DNA of 64,000 bases. Origin: Callipepla californica brunnescens. Lineage: Eukaryota; Chordata; Aves; Galliformes; Odontophoridae. Below are positions 12,606 to 23,075 of this stretch, piece after piece; within the stretch, counting starts at the first letter, position 1; every line of letters starts with the position of its first letter. Where the stretch lies: the NCBI GenBank assembly GCA_023055505.1, contig JALIRH010000002.1:1054001-1118000 (forward strand), in the 5' to 3' direction. The notes beneath the pieces were generated by a model. That model did no database searches, had not been told where the DNA came from, and worked only from the letters and a program-made list of their open reading frames with translations. Both the position numbers and the translations under genes were made by a program.

Positions 12606-12886
12606 GATCATAGAATCACAGAATGGGTTAGTTTGGAAGGGATATTATAGATAATCTAGTTCCAACAGCCTTTCATGGATAAAGTTTCCAATCACTAGAC
12701 TGGGCTGCCCAGGACCCCATCCAATCCTGTTTTGAATGCCTCCAAGAATGGGGTATCCAGAATTACTCTGGGCAGCCTGTGTCAGTGCCTCACCACACTT
12801 GAGTAAAGTATTCCTACCTAACATCTGAACTAAATTTCCTCTCTTTTAATTTACAACCATTCATCCTTGATCTACCACTACATGTC
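12606..12886 (-). mobile_element. CR1 LINE 3' fragment
   Basis: ATCATAGAATCACAGAATGG tail, GTTTGGAAGGGATATTATAG, then CTGGGCAGCCTGTGTCAGTG and TCTGAACTAAATTTCCTCTC in reverse-complement CR1 order. Truncated before the coding region. Confidence 0.9.
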
Positions 12887-13249
12887 ACTTAGGACAGAAC
12901 CAGGAATAACTAGAGGAGTTGTCAGGATCTTCACTCTTCACTTTCACCCTTCCCTGAACGTCTGTCAGTCCAGACAAAGAGCTGAAGTAGCTCTTATTCT
13001 GAAGCCAGCTCATCCTCACAATTTTCTCTTCCGGTCACATTCATATGATAATACTATAGAAGTGGAAATTAAGGTTTAATTAGCTCTTGTGGTACCCAGA
13101 TAACAATAACCACTCCTGCCGCATAATGTCTCTGACATCAAGTTTCCTGTTTCTCTGCTCCTATCACAGTTGACTACGGAGTTGGCTCTGTACTAATTGG
13201 GAGTGACTCTCTTATTATATTTTAACAATCACATGCCTCCTACACCCAC
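12887..13249. other. Flank between CR1 and candidate exon
   Basis: Unique-looking sequence with no repeat recognised. On the minus strand it would be the start of the intron downstream of the candidate exon. Confidence 0.4.
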
Positions 13250-13411
13250 CTGACTCACATTTAAAGGCAGTCTGCATCTGCGACAGCACTTCGTTTCCGG
13301 GGGGCTGGACTCTGATGTCAAAACTTCTCCGCCGTGATGAGTCAGACAGAAGGATGGGACTGAATTTCTTCCCTTCACCTTCGCTTACGGAACAAAACAT
13401 CAAAGAAATAA
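13250..13411 (-). CDS. Candidate internal coding exon, gene unknown
   Basis: On the minus strand a pyrimidine-rich acceptor (GTGTCTTCCAG) directly precedes base 13,411, and a donor matching CAG|GTGGGT follows base 13,250. The 162 bases between are open in one frame. The predicted peptide contains EGKKFSPILLSDSSRRRSF followed by DIRVQPPGNEVLSQMQ, with an Arg-Arg-Arg-Ser motif like a basophilic-kinase site. The exon would start with two bases of a split codon and end with one, a phase-symmetric length. It keeps several CG dinucleotides (GCGAC, TTCCGG, CCGCCG, TTACGG) in a CpG-poor neighbourhood, as coding sequence under constraint tends to. I do not recognise the protein and found no partner exon in the window. 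An alternative donor (GTGAGT) lies 8 bases upstream. Chance open frame remains possible. Confidence 0.4.
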
Positions 13412-13589
13412 CTGGAAGACACAGTTACAGAAATGCATTAGTCATCAAGGGGTGGTTTGTTTAGAAGTTTTTCTAGAAAACACAAGCTCTTGAAGTCAGT
13501 TATCTCTAGGAATTGCTTTCTGCACCACCTCAGAAGGTAGAGAAACAAAACACTTGCAATGGCAGCAACCTAGCCCAGAGTTGATCTTC

Positions 13590-13860
13590 ATAGTATCATA
13601 GAATATTTTGAGTTGGAAGGGACTTTAAAGGCCACCTAGGCCAACTCCCTTGCAATGAATGGGAACACCTCCATCTACATCATGTTGCTCAAAGCCCCAT
13701 CCAGCCTGATCTTGAATGTCTCCAGGGATGAGGCATCCAATACATCTCTGGGCAACTTGGCCTAGTGCCTAACCAACATCACTGTAAAAATGTTTAGCTT
13801 ATATTCAGTCTAAATATCCTCCATTTTATTTTGAATCCATTTCCCTTGTTCTGATACTGA
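13590..13860 (-). mobile_element. CR1 LINE 3' fragment
   Basis: TATCATAGAATATTTTGAGT and TTGGAAGGGACTTTAAAGGC, then CTTGAATGTCTCCAGGGATG and a diverged ATTTCCCTTGTTCTGATAC block. Lies about 180 bases upstream (on the minus strand) of the exon candidate's acceptor. Confidence 0.9.
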
Positions 13861-13963
13861 CAGCCCCTGCAGTGTAAGCCAGCAAAGCACAGGACATTGA
13901 ACTTTTTCTCCCAGTGCAGATACAGAGCAGTGATTATGCCTCAAATGCCACTGATCACTGTGA

Positions 13964-14140
13964 CTAAGGTCATATAGTTCAACCACCAACCCATCCCCAC
14001 CGTGTCCACTAAACCATGTCTCCCAGTGCCAGATCTACTCTTTTCCTGAACACCTCCAGGGACAATGGCTTCACCACCTCCCTGGGCAGCCTGTTCCAGT
14101 GCTTTACGATTCTTTCTGAGAGGATTTTTTTTCCTAAAAC
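13964..14140 (-). mobile_element. CR1 LINE fragment lacking its octamer tail
   Basis: Begins inside the 3' region (AAGGTCATATAGTTCAACCA) and runs through CACCTCCCTGGGCAGCCTGT and TTTCTGAGAGGA. The terminal octamers and the TTGGAA block are missing, so this copy has lost its 3' end as well as its 5' part. Confidence 0.85.
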
Positions 14141-15975
14141 ATCCCACAATTCTCTCTCTTATTATTCTTCAAGTCATATATTTTATTCTAAGTTAGCAGA
14201 AGTTTAAGGAATTTTCCACCCTGACAAATTATACCAAAATTATCTGCTGACTGTGTAATGTATTAAGGAAAAACACACAAATGGGGGAAAAAAGTGGAAT
14301 ATAAGGGAGAAAATGTTATGTTCCAGGTGATCATGAATAGTGTAAGTTTGATTGCCTTTATACTCAGGAAAGAATAAGCAAATAGAAAAACACCTTTTTT
14401 GGAGTATCTAAATGAAATAGTTTAGCTTTTTAAAGCAGCATTAGCAAAATGTAATAAAATCCACTTTCATTTCACTCCCCTTTTCTTAAATTTCCATTGC
14501 AAAAAGACAGGTGGCATGAAGTTAAAAGTGAGAAAATCAAGAAGAGAAGAAAAGAAGAAGAGAAAAGGCACAGCTTTTTAAAAGTAAAATAAGCTGCAAA
14601 AATCTTCATTACCTTACTAGTGGAAATGTTTTTCATAACAAAATGGAAAATGTCACTGAAATGAGTGTGATCTATCTAAATGTTTATGTTTGGATGCAAC
14701 TCGCTCTTTTCAATGATATAGGAAAAAATCCATTCCAGTGTTTTCTGTTAGCAAGAGTAATAATAAGACTAAACCTTCTTGAAATCCAAGAGTGGGAGTG
14801 GGACAGTCTGCTGCAGAGAAGATTTTACATGCTGGAGGAGGAATTGAGAGGCATTCCTCAAATTATGCCATCTGCAAACTGTGCCTGCTCCTTCCACTTT
14901 GCTGACAAAATAAGACTTGTTATGAATCCAGAAGATAAAATGATATTAAAAAATTGCTCCTTTTCTTTCTTTTTTTTTTTTTTTTATTGGGAAAACAGAA
15001 TCAAGGGATGTAGCCAGAAAACAACACTGTGTTTTATTAAATATATGACAGAAATTTAAATTAAAGTGTCTTGAGGGAAAAGGAGCAAATCAGTATGGTT
15101 TTGTCACTTTGATATCACATTATTCCAAGTTCCTGAACCCAGGCTTAAGCAAACACATTTTTCCAGAGAACATTTTGGCTAGTGATGGTCTCAAAATATA
15201 TACTTTTCAACTTTTTCATTTTTTTTCCCTGTGGTACCAGTATGGATGAAGAGAGTAATAGCATTCAAGTTACATAAGTAAGCATCATTTTACAGTAATT
15301 CAGAAATAATCTAAATTATGCAACCAGAGAGGCAGTGGAAAGGTTCATTGAGCTGAGCAGGTAGTTTGTCATTAAATACTGATATCACTAAGAATATGTT
15401 TTGAAGATCTACATTTTTTGTAACACATCACATTGCTGCAAATCTATTGGGCATCTGAGAAACAAGACTGTTAAGTCTCCATAGAGATTGAGTTGGTTTA
15501 AGTCACTACAAAACAAGGCTTTCCTTACTGAGAAGTATGGGACCTTAACATGATGCTGAGGTGCTGTATTTCCTTTCCTAATGAAAGTAGCCCTCAAGAT
15601 CTCCATCTCCAGTTATCTACTTCAGTTGAAAGGGATTAAAAAAGAAGAGCAGATTTGAATTTTCTTTTTCCTCATCCCAGGAAAACTTGGTTTTGCTCCG
15701 TTTGACTCTAACATTACTATTCCAGTGCTAGAACTGAAAAGAAAAATGCACGTATTTTCATATGTGGCATTTGTAATCGGTGACAGCTCAGTCATCAGAG
15801 ACTTTTGTGTAGAATATTTATTATAGGAATCAGTTTAGCAATCAGTATGAAGCAGTACTATGACAGTCATGACTGCCTCATCCTCCCTTCCCCTCACCTT
15901 CACTATCGACAACATTATAGCTTATCTACATTCACCTTCATCTCCAGTGAGGAAAAACGTAGTACTGTCCCTTTG
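14141..15975. other. Unannotated AT-rich stretch
   Basis: About 1.8 kb. It contains a 138-codon plus-strand open frame (14,643-15,059) whose composition and poly-Phe run from a T tract (14,970-14,987) argue for chance. No repeats recognised. Confidence 0.5.
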
Positions 15976-16270
15976 AATCATGGAATCATTAAGACTGGAA
16001 AAGACCACTAAGATCACCAAGCTCAACCATCAACCCATCTCTACCATGCCCACTAAACTACATCCCCAAGTGCCACATCTTCACATTCCTTGAATACCTC
16101 CAGAGATACTGGTTGCACCACCTCCCTAAGCAACCTGTTCCAGTGCATTACCAGTCTTTCTGAGAATAAATTTTCTTAATATCCAACCTGAACCACCCCT
16201 CATACAACTTAAGGACATTACTTCTCACCGTATCACTAGGTACCTTGGAGAAGAGGCCTGCCCTACAGTT
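15976..16270 (-). mobile_element. CR1 LINE 3' fragment
   Basis: GAATCATGGAATCATTAAGA and CTGGAAAAGACCACTAAGAT, then CCATGCCCACTAAACTACAT and CCACCTCCCTAAGCAACCTG, ending near GTACCTTGGAGAAGAGGCC. Same subfamily look as the copies at 4.6, 4.9 and 13.96 kb. Confidence 0.9.
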
Positions 16271-16990
16271 ACTAGGCATTGGGAATCAGAAACATTAATA
16301 TAACTCCATTTAGAGAGGTAAACCTACACTACTGCATACCACATATCCTTGCTGCAGAATATCAACTGTTTGTAGCTCAGCTTCAATGGGGTAAGGAGTA
16401 CAGATGATTTCACTATGTTTGTCAGGATATTGGAATTAGATACTGTTCTCAGACTCACCTATGTCTGATCCATCGAAGCCAGTGTGTTATTAACAATCCT
16501 GAGACTTGAACTGGTAATGTTGGAAGCCAGGGCTGCTGGGACATACTTCCCCTACAAAAGTTAAGCACAGGAAATACTCAATATAAGTGATAGTTAGCTG
16601 AATGCATAAAATTCTGTTGCTAACCATGTTCTTCTTTTCCTCTTGGCAGACACAGACATGAAGCTTCTGGAGATTTCATGTCAGATCCCCACTGAATTGG
16701 AAATAAGCTCTTAGATGTGTATAAACTGCTAGAAGACTATATTTCTTCAAAATGTAGAAGCAGATTTGGGAGTCATGTGGTAACATGTTAGCTAGATCTG
16801 TAATTCTTTCAGACAAATCCATCTTGGAATGGAGAACAAGAGGTGAGTGAAGGAAAAGGCTCCAACATTATACTGGTTTTTAGAAAACTTTAGGATGATA
16901 GCCAGTTTGGCAACTAATCATCAGTATATAATCACGGAAAAAATGATGTAGAATTGACGCATTTCTCCTGTCATTAAAATAAATATAATT
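16271..16990. other. Unannotated stretch
   Basis: No gene or repeat recognised between the CR1 copy and the pentanucleotide tract. Confidence 0.45.
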
Positions 16991-17512
16991 TCCTCGCCTC
17001 GCCTCGCCTCGCCTCGCCTCGCCTCGCCTCACCTCGCCTCGCCTCCCCTCCCCTTCTTTCCCCTCCCCTTCTTTCCCCTCCCCTCCCCTCCCCTCCCCTC
17101 CCCTCCCCTCCCCTCCCCTCCCCTCCCCTCCCCTCCCCTCCCCTCCCCTCCCCTCCCCTCCCCTCCCCTCCCCTCCCCTCCCCTCCCCTCCCCTCCCCTC
17201 CCCTCCCCTCCCCTCCCCTCCCCTCCCCTCCCCTCCCCTCCCCTCCCCTCCCCTCCCCTCCCCTCCCCTCCCCTCCCCTCCCCTCCCCTCCCCTCCCCTT
17301 CCCTCCCCTCCCCTCCCCTCCCCTTCCCTTCCCTTCCCTTCCCTTCCCTTCCCTTCCCTTCCCTTCCCTTCCCTTCCCTTCCCTTCCCTTCCCTTCCCTT
17401 CCCTTCCCTTCCCTTCCCTTCCCTTCCCTTCCCTTCCCTTCCCTTCCCTTCCTTTTCACCTTCCCTTCCTTTTCACCTTCCCTTTCACCTCCCCTCCCAC
17501 CTTACCCCTCCC
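16991..17512. repeat. Three-block pentanucleotide tract
   Basis: About 520 bases of pyrimidine-rich pentamers on the plus strand. Block 1 (about 16,991-17,045) is CCTCG units; block 2 (about 17,046-17,322) is CCCCT units with a few CTTCTTT interruptions near its start and one CCCTT near 17,300; block 3 (about 17,323-17,450) is CCCTT units; the end decays to CCTTTTCACC-type units. The minus strand is G/A only over several hundred bases, which gives a long spurious Gly/Arg/Glu/Lys open frame. Such homopurine mirror tracts can form triplex or G-quadruplex structures in general; here that is inference. Confidence 0.97.
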
Positions 17513-18479
17513 CCATAGAGGAAGAAGTCTCTAAAAGTGCAAATTGAGCCTCCCTGTCAGAGGCAGGTGATAGCTGGGCAAATGGTTATTGCTGCATACA
17601 TGTGCACAGGAGCTGCATAAGATTATTTTGTGAGAAAAAAAAGGGTTAGAAGAACATATATTGAAGTGTCATATAGCCTTCAGTTATCATCTTAAGACTT
17701 CAAGGGGCATGAATTTCAATGGGGAATAATTGAGATTCTTAAATACTTTCTAAAGCTCATTACTAATGACTTTTTTTTTCATTGAACAGGTTATAGAAAG
17801 AGCTCTTCTATATACTGGTATTGATGGTCAAGAGGAGATGTAAGCTGAAGCTAAAAGAAGAAGAGTCAGTCAAAAGAAACCTGTTCTGGAAATTAAATAT
17901 CCTATCATCTCTGTAAATGATATCCATTAAATCTCTGGCCAAGATAGTGGGCAAAATAATAAAAATAGCAATCTTAACATTCTGGGGGGCTCAGTGCAAT
18001 CAGAAAATCCATCAGAGGAGCTACTTTCTCATCTCCTGCTGTCTTTTTGCACATAAATGCTCATATTTCTTCTGGTTAGTCTTACATCATGCCTAACATC
18101 CCTATGCTTGAAGATCAGCAAATGAAACCTTGCAGTATTTTTCTTTCTCTCTGGTAAATACACTGCAGTTTCACTAATTGCTCTTGTTGTTTAAGTAGTA
18201 GGATGGTTTCTGTAAGGGTTTGTTGGACATGTCATTTTAATAATTATTTGCTTTCAGAAGGAACTGTTCTTTGGTGGATTTGTGTTTTGTTTTTTAGAAT
18301 ACTTTATTTTCTTCTCATATGGTATTATTTTTTGCCTGCAATAGACGATCATTCTCATAAGATATTTTTCAGACAAAGTGCTTAGGAAGGGTAGGATTAG
18401 GAGATAGAAAAGTGGGGAAAAAATGAAAAAAGAAAAAGAAAAAAAATAGCTTTACATGCTCCTATGTTGTGTAGAGATA
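17513..18479. other. Unannotated stretch
   Basis: No gene recognised. An A-rich tract with scattered G lies at about 18,417-18,448, just before the next CR1. Confidence 0.5.
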
Positions 18480-19345
18480 GGGTCAGGAAGGCCAAGGACC
18501 AGTTAGAGCTGGACCTGGAAGGGGTGCAGAGAAGAATAAGAAACAGGTATTTAAACTATGAAAGGATAATCTGAGAGGGCATGCCCCTGCAATACAGGCA
18601 GGCTGAAAATTAACAGATGAGAAAGTTGAGGTACTCAAAAACGTTTTTACCTCAGTCTTCATCTTCAACTGCTCTCTTCACACAGCCCTCAAGAAGGTGT
18701 TTTGGAAGCGGGGAATGGGGAAAACCAGTTATATCTGAAGCTGCATTGAAAGAAGTGTAGCCAACAGTGAGAGAGATGTAATCCTGCCCCTCTGCACTGG
18801 TGAGATACCACCTGATGTACTGCATTTGGATGTGGAATCCTCGGTACATGGAAGACATGGATCTGCTGGAATGCATCAGACTAGGGCCACAAAAATGATC
18901 CAAGGGATGGAAGATCTCCCTTGTAAGGATGGGCTTAGAGAGCTGGGGCTTTTCAGCTGGGCTCTTGGGAAAGCTGGTAGCAGCCTTTCAGTATCTGAAG
19001 GGGGGCTATAAGAAGGAAGGGGATAGATTCTTTATCAGGGTATGTTGTTGTGGGAAAAGGGGAAATGGTTTCAAACTAAAAGAGGGGTGATTTGCAGATT
19101 TAGATATAAGGAAAAAGTTTTTTAAGACAAGGATAGCAAAGCTCTGGAACTCTGGTTGCCCAGAGAGGTAATGGATACTCTGTCTTTGGAGACACTCAAG
19201 GCCAGGTTAGATGGGTCTCTGAGCACCCTGATCGAGCTGTAGGTGTCCCTCTTCATTCCAGGGGACTGGGATTAGATGCCCCTTAAGGATCCTTCCAACT
19301 CAAATGATTCCATGATTCTATGAATTCAAAAATTCTGTAAATTCT
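18480..19345 (+). mobile_element. Internally deleted CR1 LINE with ORF2 remnant
   Basis: The left part (about 18,480-18,695) matches CR1 ORF2 between the endonuclease and reverse-transcriptase domains: GGTCAGGAAGGCCAAGGACC and, later, TTACCTCAGTCTTCATC. From about 18,735 it continues as the ORF2 end and 3' region (CTGCACTGGTGAGATACCAC, GGGCCACAAAAATGATCCAA, GGGGGCTATAAGAAGGAAGG) to the octamer tail (ATTCCATGATTCTATGAATT). Almost the whole reverse-transcriptase domain is absent, and the remaining frame has stops. It is a dead element. Confidence 0.85.
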
Positions 19346-21479
19346 ACGATTCTATGCCTGTGAATAATCGTAACTCAGCACCTATACTAGTCAAGAAAAA
19401 GAAACTACCAGTAAGCATGCTACCTTAATCGATATGCAAAAGAAATGTCACACTGTGGCTAAGGAAACCCACAAAATGTTGCAAAGAGGTTGATTTTACT
19501 CATGCTCTGGAGGCTGACAACTCTGCCACTGACAGAAACATGCTATTAGGATAAAAGTGCTGATCATCTGGCCCAGGATGGAAACTCAATCCCCTGCCTA
19601 GCAATTATGCCTGTCTTGGAAGGACTGTAGTCAAGTAATCAAGTATTCAAGCAAATAAGCAAGCAGCTTCCCAAAGCAAATTTCTGGCAAAAATCCTTTG
19701 TAATTTTAACTGATTACATATTGTTATTCCTTATAAGAATGATTCTCTGCTGATATAGAGGATAGGCAAGAGAATCTTTCTTTTCAGGGAGGACTATTGA
19801 GGAGAAGAGGAAAAGAAAAGGGTATACATTAAATTATTATTGTTTTTATTTATTATTTTTAATAGTGTATTAAAACAAAACAAAACAAAACAAAACACAC
19901 AAACATTTGAGACAAGGAAGGACTGAGAGACTGATACCTCTACCATTCACTGAGCAGTCACTACATTTCTCTCCTATACTATGTCCTCTGAATTTGTCTT
20001 AACAATCAGGTGAGCTGAGCAAGGAAAAAGGTGCAAGTAAAGTCACAATAACTTGATCTCAAGTCCAAGTCAGTCCCTGGTTGTTCATGAAATATGTGCT
20101 AATTGTTACTGTTACTGATACCACATTGATACTACTGATCTACCACTGCAGAGATAAAAAGCTAGGGATGAAGTTGTCTTCTTTGCTCTTCTTCTACATA
20201 CACTAATTTACTGGACCCTTATCTTTGACAGAAATCCGTGAGCACAGTCAGACTTAATCTGACTCAATCAGACTTCAAAAGATGTGGTGGTTTAGATTTA
20301 ATGAGCTGCAAAGTGCTATGCTTTAGTGGAGTAAACACTATGGTGCAAGTCTTATTTTGTAACAACTGATGGCTTGAATGCCTCATTACACTGTGATTGA
20401 TTCTCTCTCCAGAGGTATGGGCAAACCTTACAAGTTCTTTGCAAATCCTGAAACCCTTAGAACATCTCAGGTCTACCAAGCCAATGCTCATGAGTAACCA
20501 ACATGCAACTTTAGAGGATCATTTTTGATCCTATACTGAAAAGATGATAGGAATGCAGGACTTATCATGCTGTTTAGCTATAGTAGATATAATATCAAGA
20601 AACAAATACTGTAAGTGTGAAAAACAACAACCTGTGCATAGCCCTTGGTGGTGGACTTCTACTATTTCAACAAATGTAAATGAACTTGGCTAGAGGATGT
20701 ACAGCTTTTTGGAATGTGGGAGGGGAATGGGAGTAATGATGCAGATAGCTTTACAACAAGATAGAATATCAGGAAAACAGACTAAAGAGGAAGAAATGAA
20801 AGTACCTGAAGGCACATAGATCTTGATGCAGTGACATAACTGTTGCCCTTCACAAAAGTATTTTCCTTAGGAGGGATTTGGTTATTATGGAACTATTTCC
20901 AGTGCAGTCATTTCACCTTTAGCTCAGAAATCTGGACCCAGTCATCAACGAAAGAAAGATGATGCAAATAACTGGATGGAATAAATTAATTCCTAGGCTC
21001 CCATTTTGTACGATTATTTTATCTTACTGCCAGAGCATGTGGGATGCAAATAGATGTCAAGGGTCACTATTTCTGCTTACTGTTACTTGAAACTAATATG
21101 GGCTTGCTAATAATGAGGACCATCGGCAGATGATGCAGAATATCTGTCATTTATTTTCTTCCAAGGAAGAACAGATCGAGAGACATCACAAACTATATCC
21201 CAGATTCTCTACGCATCCTTAGCATGGCATAGAGTGCTCTGGGGACTAACAGTCTTCTTGCTGATAGCAAATTGCTACCATTTACCATGAACTCCTGCTA
21301 CATAAGATGATATTTTTTTCTATCCATGCTGTGCCTCATTCCACTTCCTCTCATTTCTCATCTGCATGAAACCAGCTTTAAATACTTCTGGAGTTTGTCA
21401 AAGACTCCAGGTCCATATATTGGATTCTCCCAGAGAAGTAACTCTCAGGCAAATCTTAATGATTATTTAAGTGGTAAAG
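19346..21479. other. Unannotated stretch with (AAAAC)n
   Basis: About 2.1 kb with no gene recognised. It contains five AAAAC units at 19,872-19,897 next to a TTA-rich patch. Confidence 0.5.
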
Positions 21480-21542
21480 AGTTGACAGTTGGACTAGATG
21501 ATCCTAGAGGTCATTCCAGCATCAACGATTCTATGATTCTAT
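21480..21542 (+). mobile_element. CR1 LINE terminal fragment
   Basis: TTGGACTAGATGATCCTAGA, GGTCATTCCAGCATCA and ATTCTATGATTCTATGG. Only the last 60 or so bases of CR1 are present. Confidence 0.85.
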
Positions 21543-21715
21543 GGTTGTTCTGATATTTGAGAGAAGCAGCTACTTCTCAACACGCTCCTATGGTGCTGCT
21601 GCTCTCACTTGACTGGTCCCAAATGTGGATTGATTCAGAAAAATGTGCTCTTACAAAAGGAGAGTTCAAAGACTGTCACTATAGCCCCAATCTTTTTGAG
21701 TAGTGTGACACAGTA

Positions 21716-21785
21716 TCACAGAATCATAGAATCATTAATGTTGGAAAATAGTATTAAGAACAACTAGTCCAATCACATCTCCATG
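21716..21785 (-). mobile_element. CR1 LINE terminal fragment
   Basis: TATCACAGAATCATAGAATC then TTAATGTTGGAAAATAGTAT and AACTAGTCCAATCACATC. Diverged and short. Confidence 0.8.
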
Positions 21786-22405
21786 CTTTATCTGCAGATG
21801 CAGAGGTTGAGTGGAAATTAATCTTTAGATATTGTCCTGCACCAGAAGGAATGAATCACTGTGTAGAAGAAGACTTCTTAGCTGTTTGGATTCACTTTCA
21901 GAGGATCGTGAACTTCACTAGAGCATTACAGATTTTACTCTCAATGACTTCAAAGTATCTCCATTAATACTTTTTTACCATCACTGCTGAAAAACTCACT
22001 TCTAGCAGACATTGAAAATGTTCTTGATACTACCTGTGTTTGGAACTTTGGAGAAAAACACTAGTACATTCATTTTCAGGAAGTCATGGTTTGTCTGAAG
22101 AACTAATCTTATTAGAGTGGATGAGTAAATGTGGTTAACCATATAATGGCAACACATTGCTGTAGCTCATTGCACGACCATCGTGATGCTAAAAAATGAA
22201 GTGCAGTGATGTACTGAAAAGATCTGGGTCAAAATTACCATTTCAGAAAATTCATTTATTCTGAAGGCAGCTGTTGTTTGTAAGAGAGAAATCCAAAATG
22301 CAGACTAGGTGGGGCTGCCCAAAGATTCTGATCTTAACACACCCAAAGAAGTGCTCTTCAGACATTTCTATTCAACAAAAATCAGACAGGCATATAAAAA
22401 TTATA
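21786..22405. other. Unannotated stretch
   Basis: No gene or repeat recognised. Confidence 0.45.
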
Positions 22406-23075
22406 GACTCATGGAATCACCAAGGTTGGAAAAGATCTCCAAGATCACCTTGTCCAACTGTCCTTCTACCACCACTATCTCCTCACTGAACCATATCCCT
22501 TAGAACAACATCTAAATGTTTCTTGAACACCTCCAGGGATGGTGACTTGACAACCTCCCTGGACAGCCTGTTCCTGTGCCTGACTACTCTTTTGAAGATG
22601 AAATTTTTCCTAACAGCCTACCTGAGCCTCCCCTGGCACAAGTTGAGGTCAGTCTATCTAGGCCTATCCCTGTTACCTGGGAGAAGAGGCTGAACCCCCT
22701 TTTACCACAACCTCCCTTCAGGTAGCTGTAGAGAGCAATAAGGTCTCTCCAGAGCTTTTTCTTCTCCAGAGTAAACAATCCCAGTTCCATCAGCTGCTCC
22801 TCGTAATTCTTGTGCTCCATATTCCTCACAAGCTTCATTGCCATTTTCTAGATATGCTCTAGGGGCTAAAACTGAACACAGTATTCAGCATGTGGCTTTA
22901 CCAGAGCTGAACGCAGGACAATCACTCCCCTGCTACTTGTGTCCACACTATTTCTTACACACGCCATGATGGCATTGGCCTTCTTTGTTACCTTGGGCAC
23001 AATGCTGGCTAACGTTTAGCCAAGGGTAGACCTACACTCCTAGGTCCATTTCTTCCACACAGTCTTCCAGCTGGA
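22406..23075 (-). mobile_element. CR1 LINE, longer 5'-truncated copy
   Basis: About 670 bases of minus-strand CR1: tail ACTCATGGAATCACCAAGGT, the 3' UTR-like region, and the reverse complement of the end of ORF2 (CTTTTTCTTCTCCAGAGTAA, CATATTCCTCACAAGCTTCA, ATGATGGCATTGGCCTTCTT). The ORF2 end is present but frameshifted. Confidence 0.9.

Noticed and set aside
17046..17322. Possible CpG island or promoter because of high GC
   Set aside because: The high GC is due to CCCCT repeats without CG; the CCTCG block is only about 55 bases.
16974..17459. 161-codon Gly/Arg/Glu/Lys-rich open frame on the minus strand
   Set aside because: It is a direct translation of the pentanucleotide tract; a 5-base unit without stops stays open in any frame.
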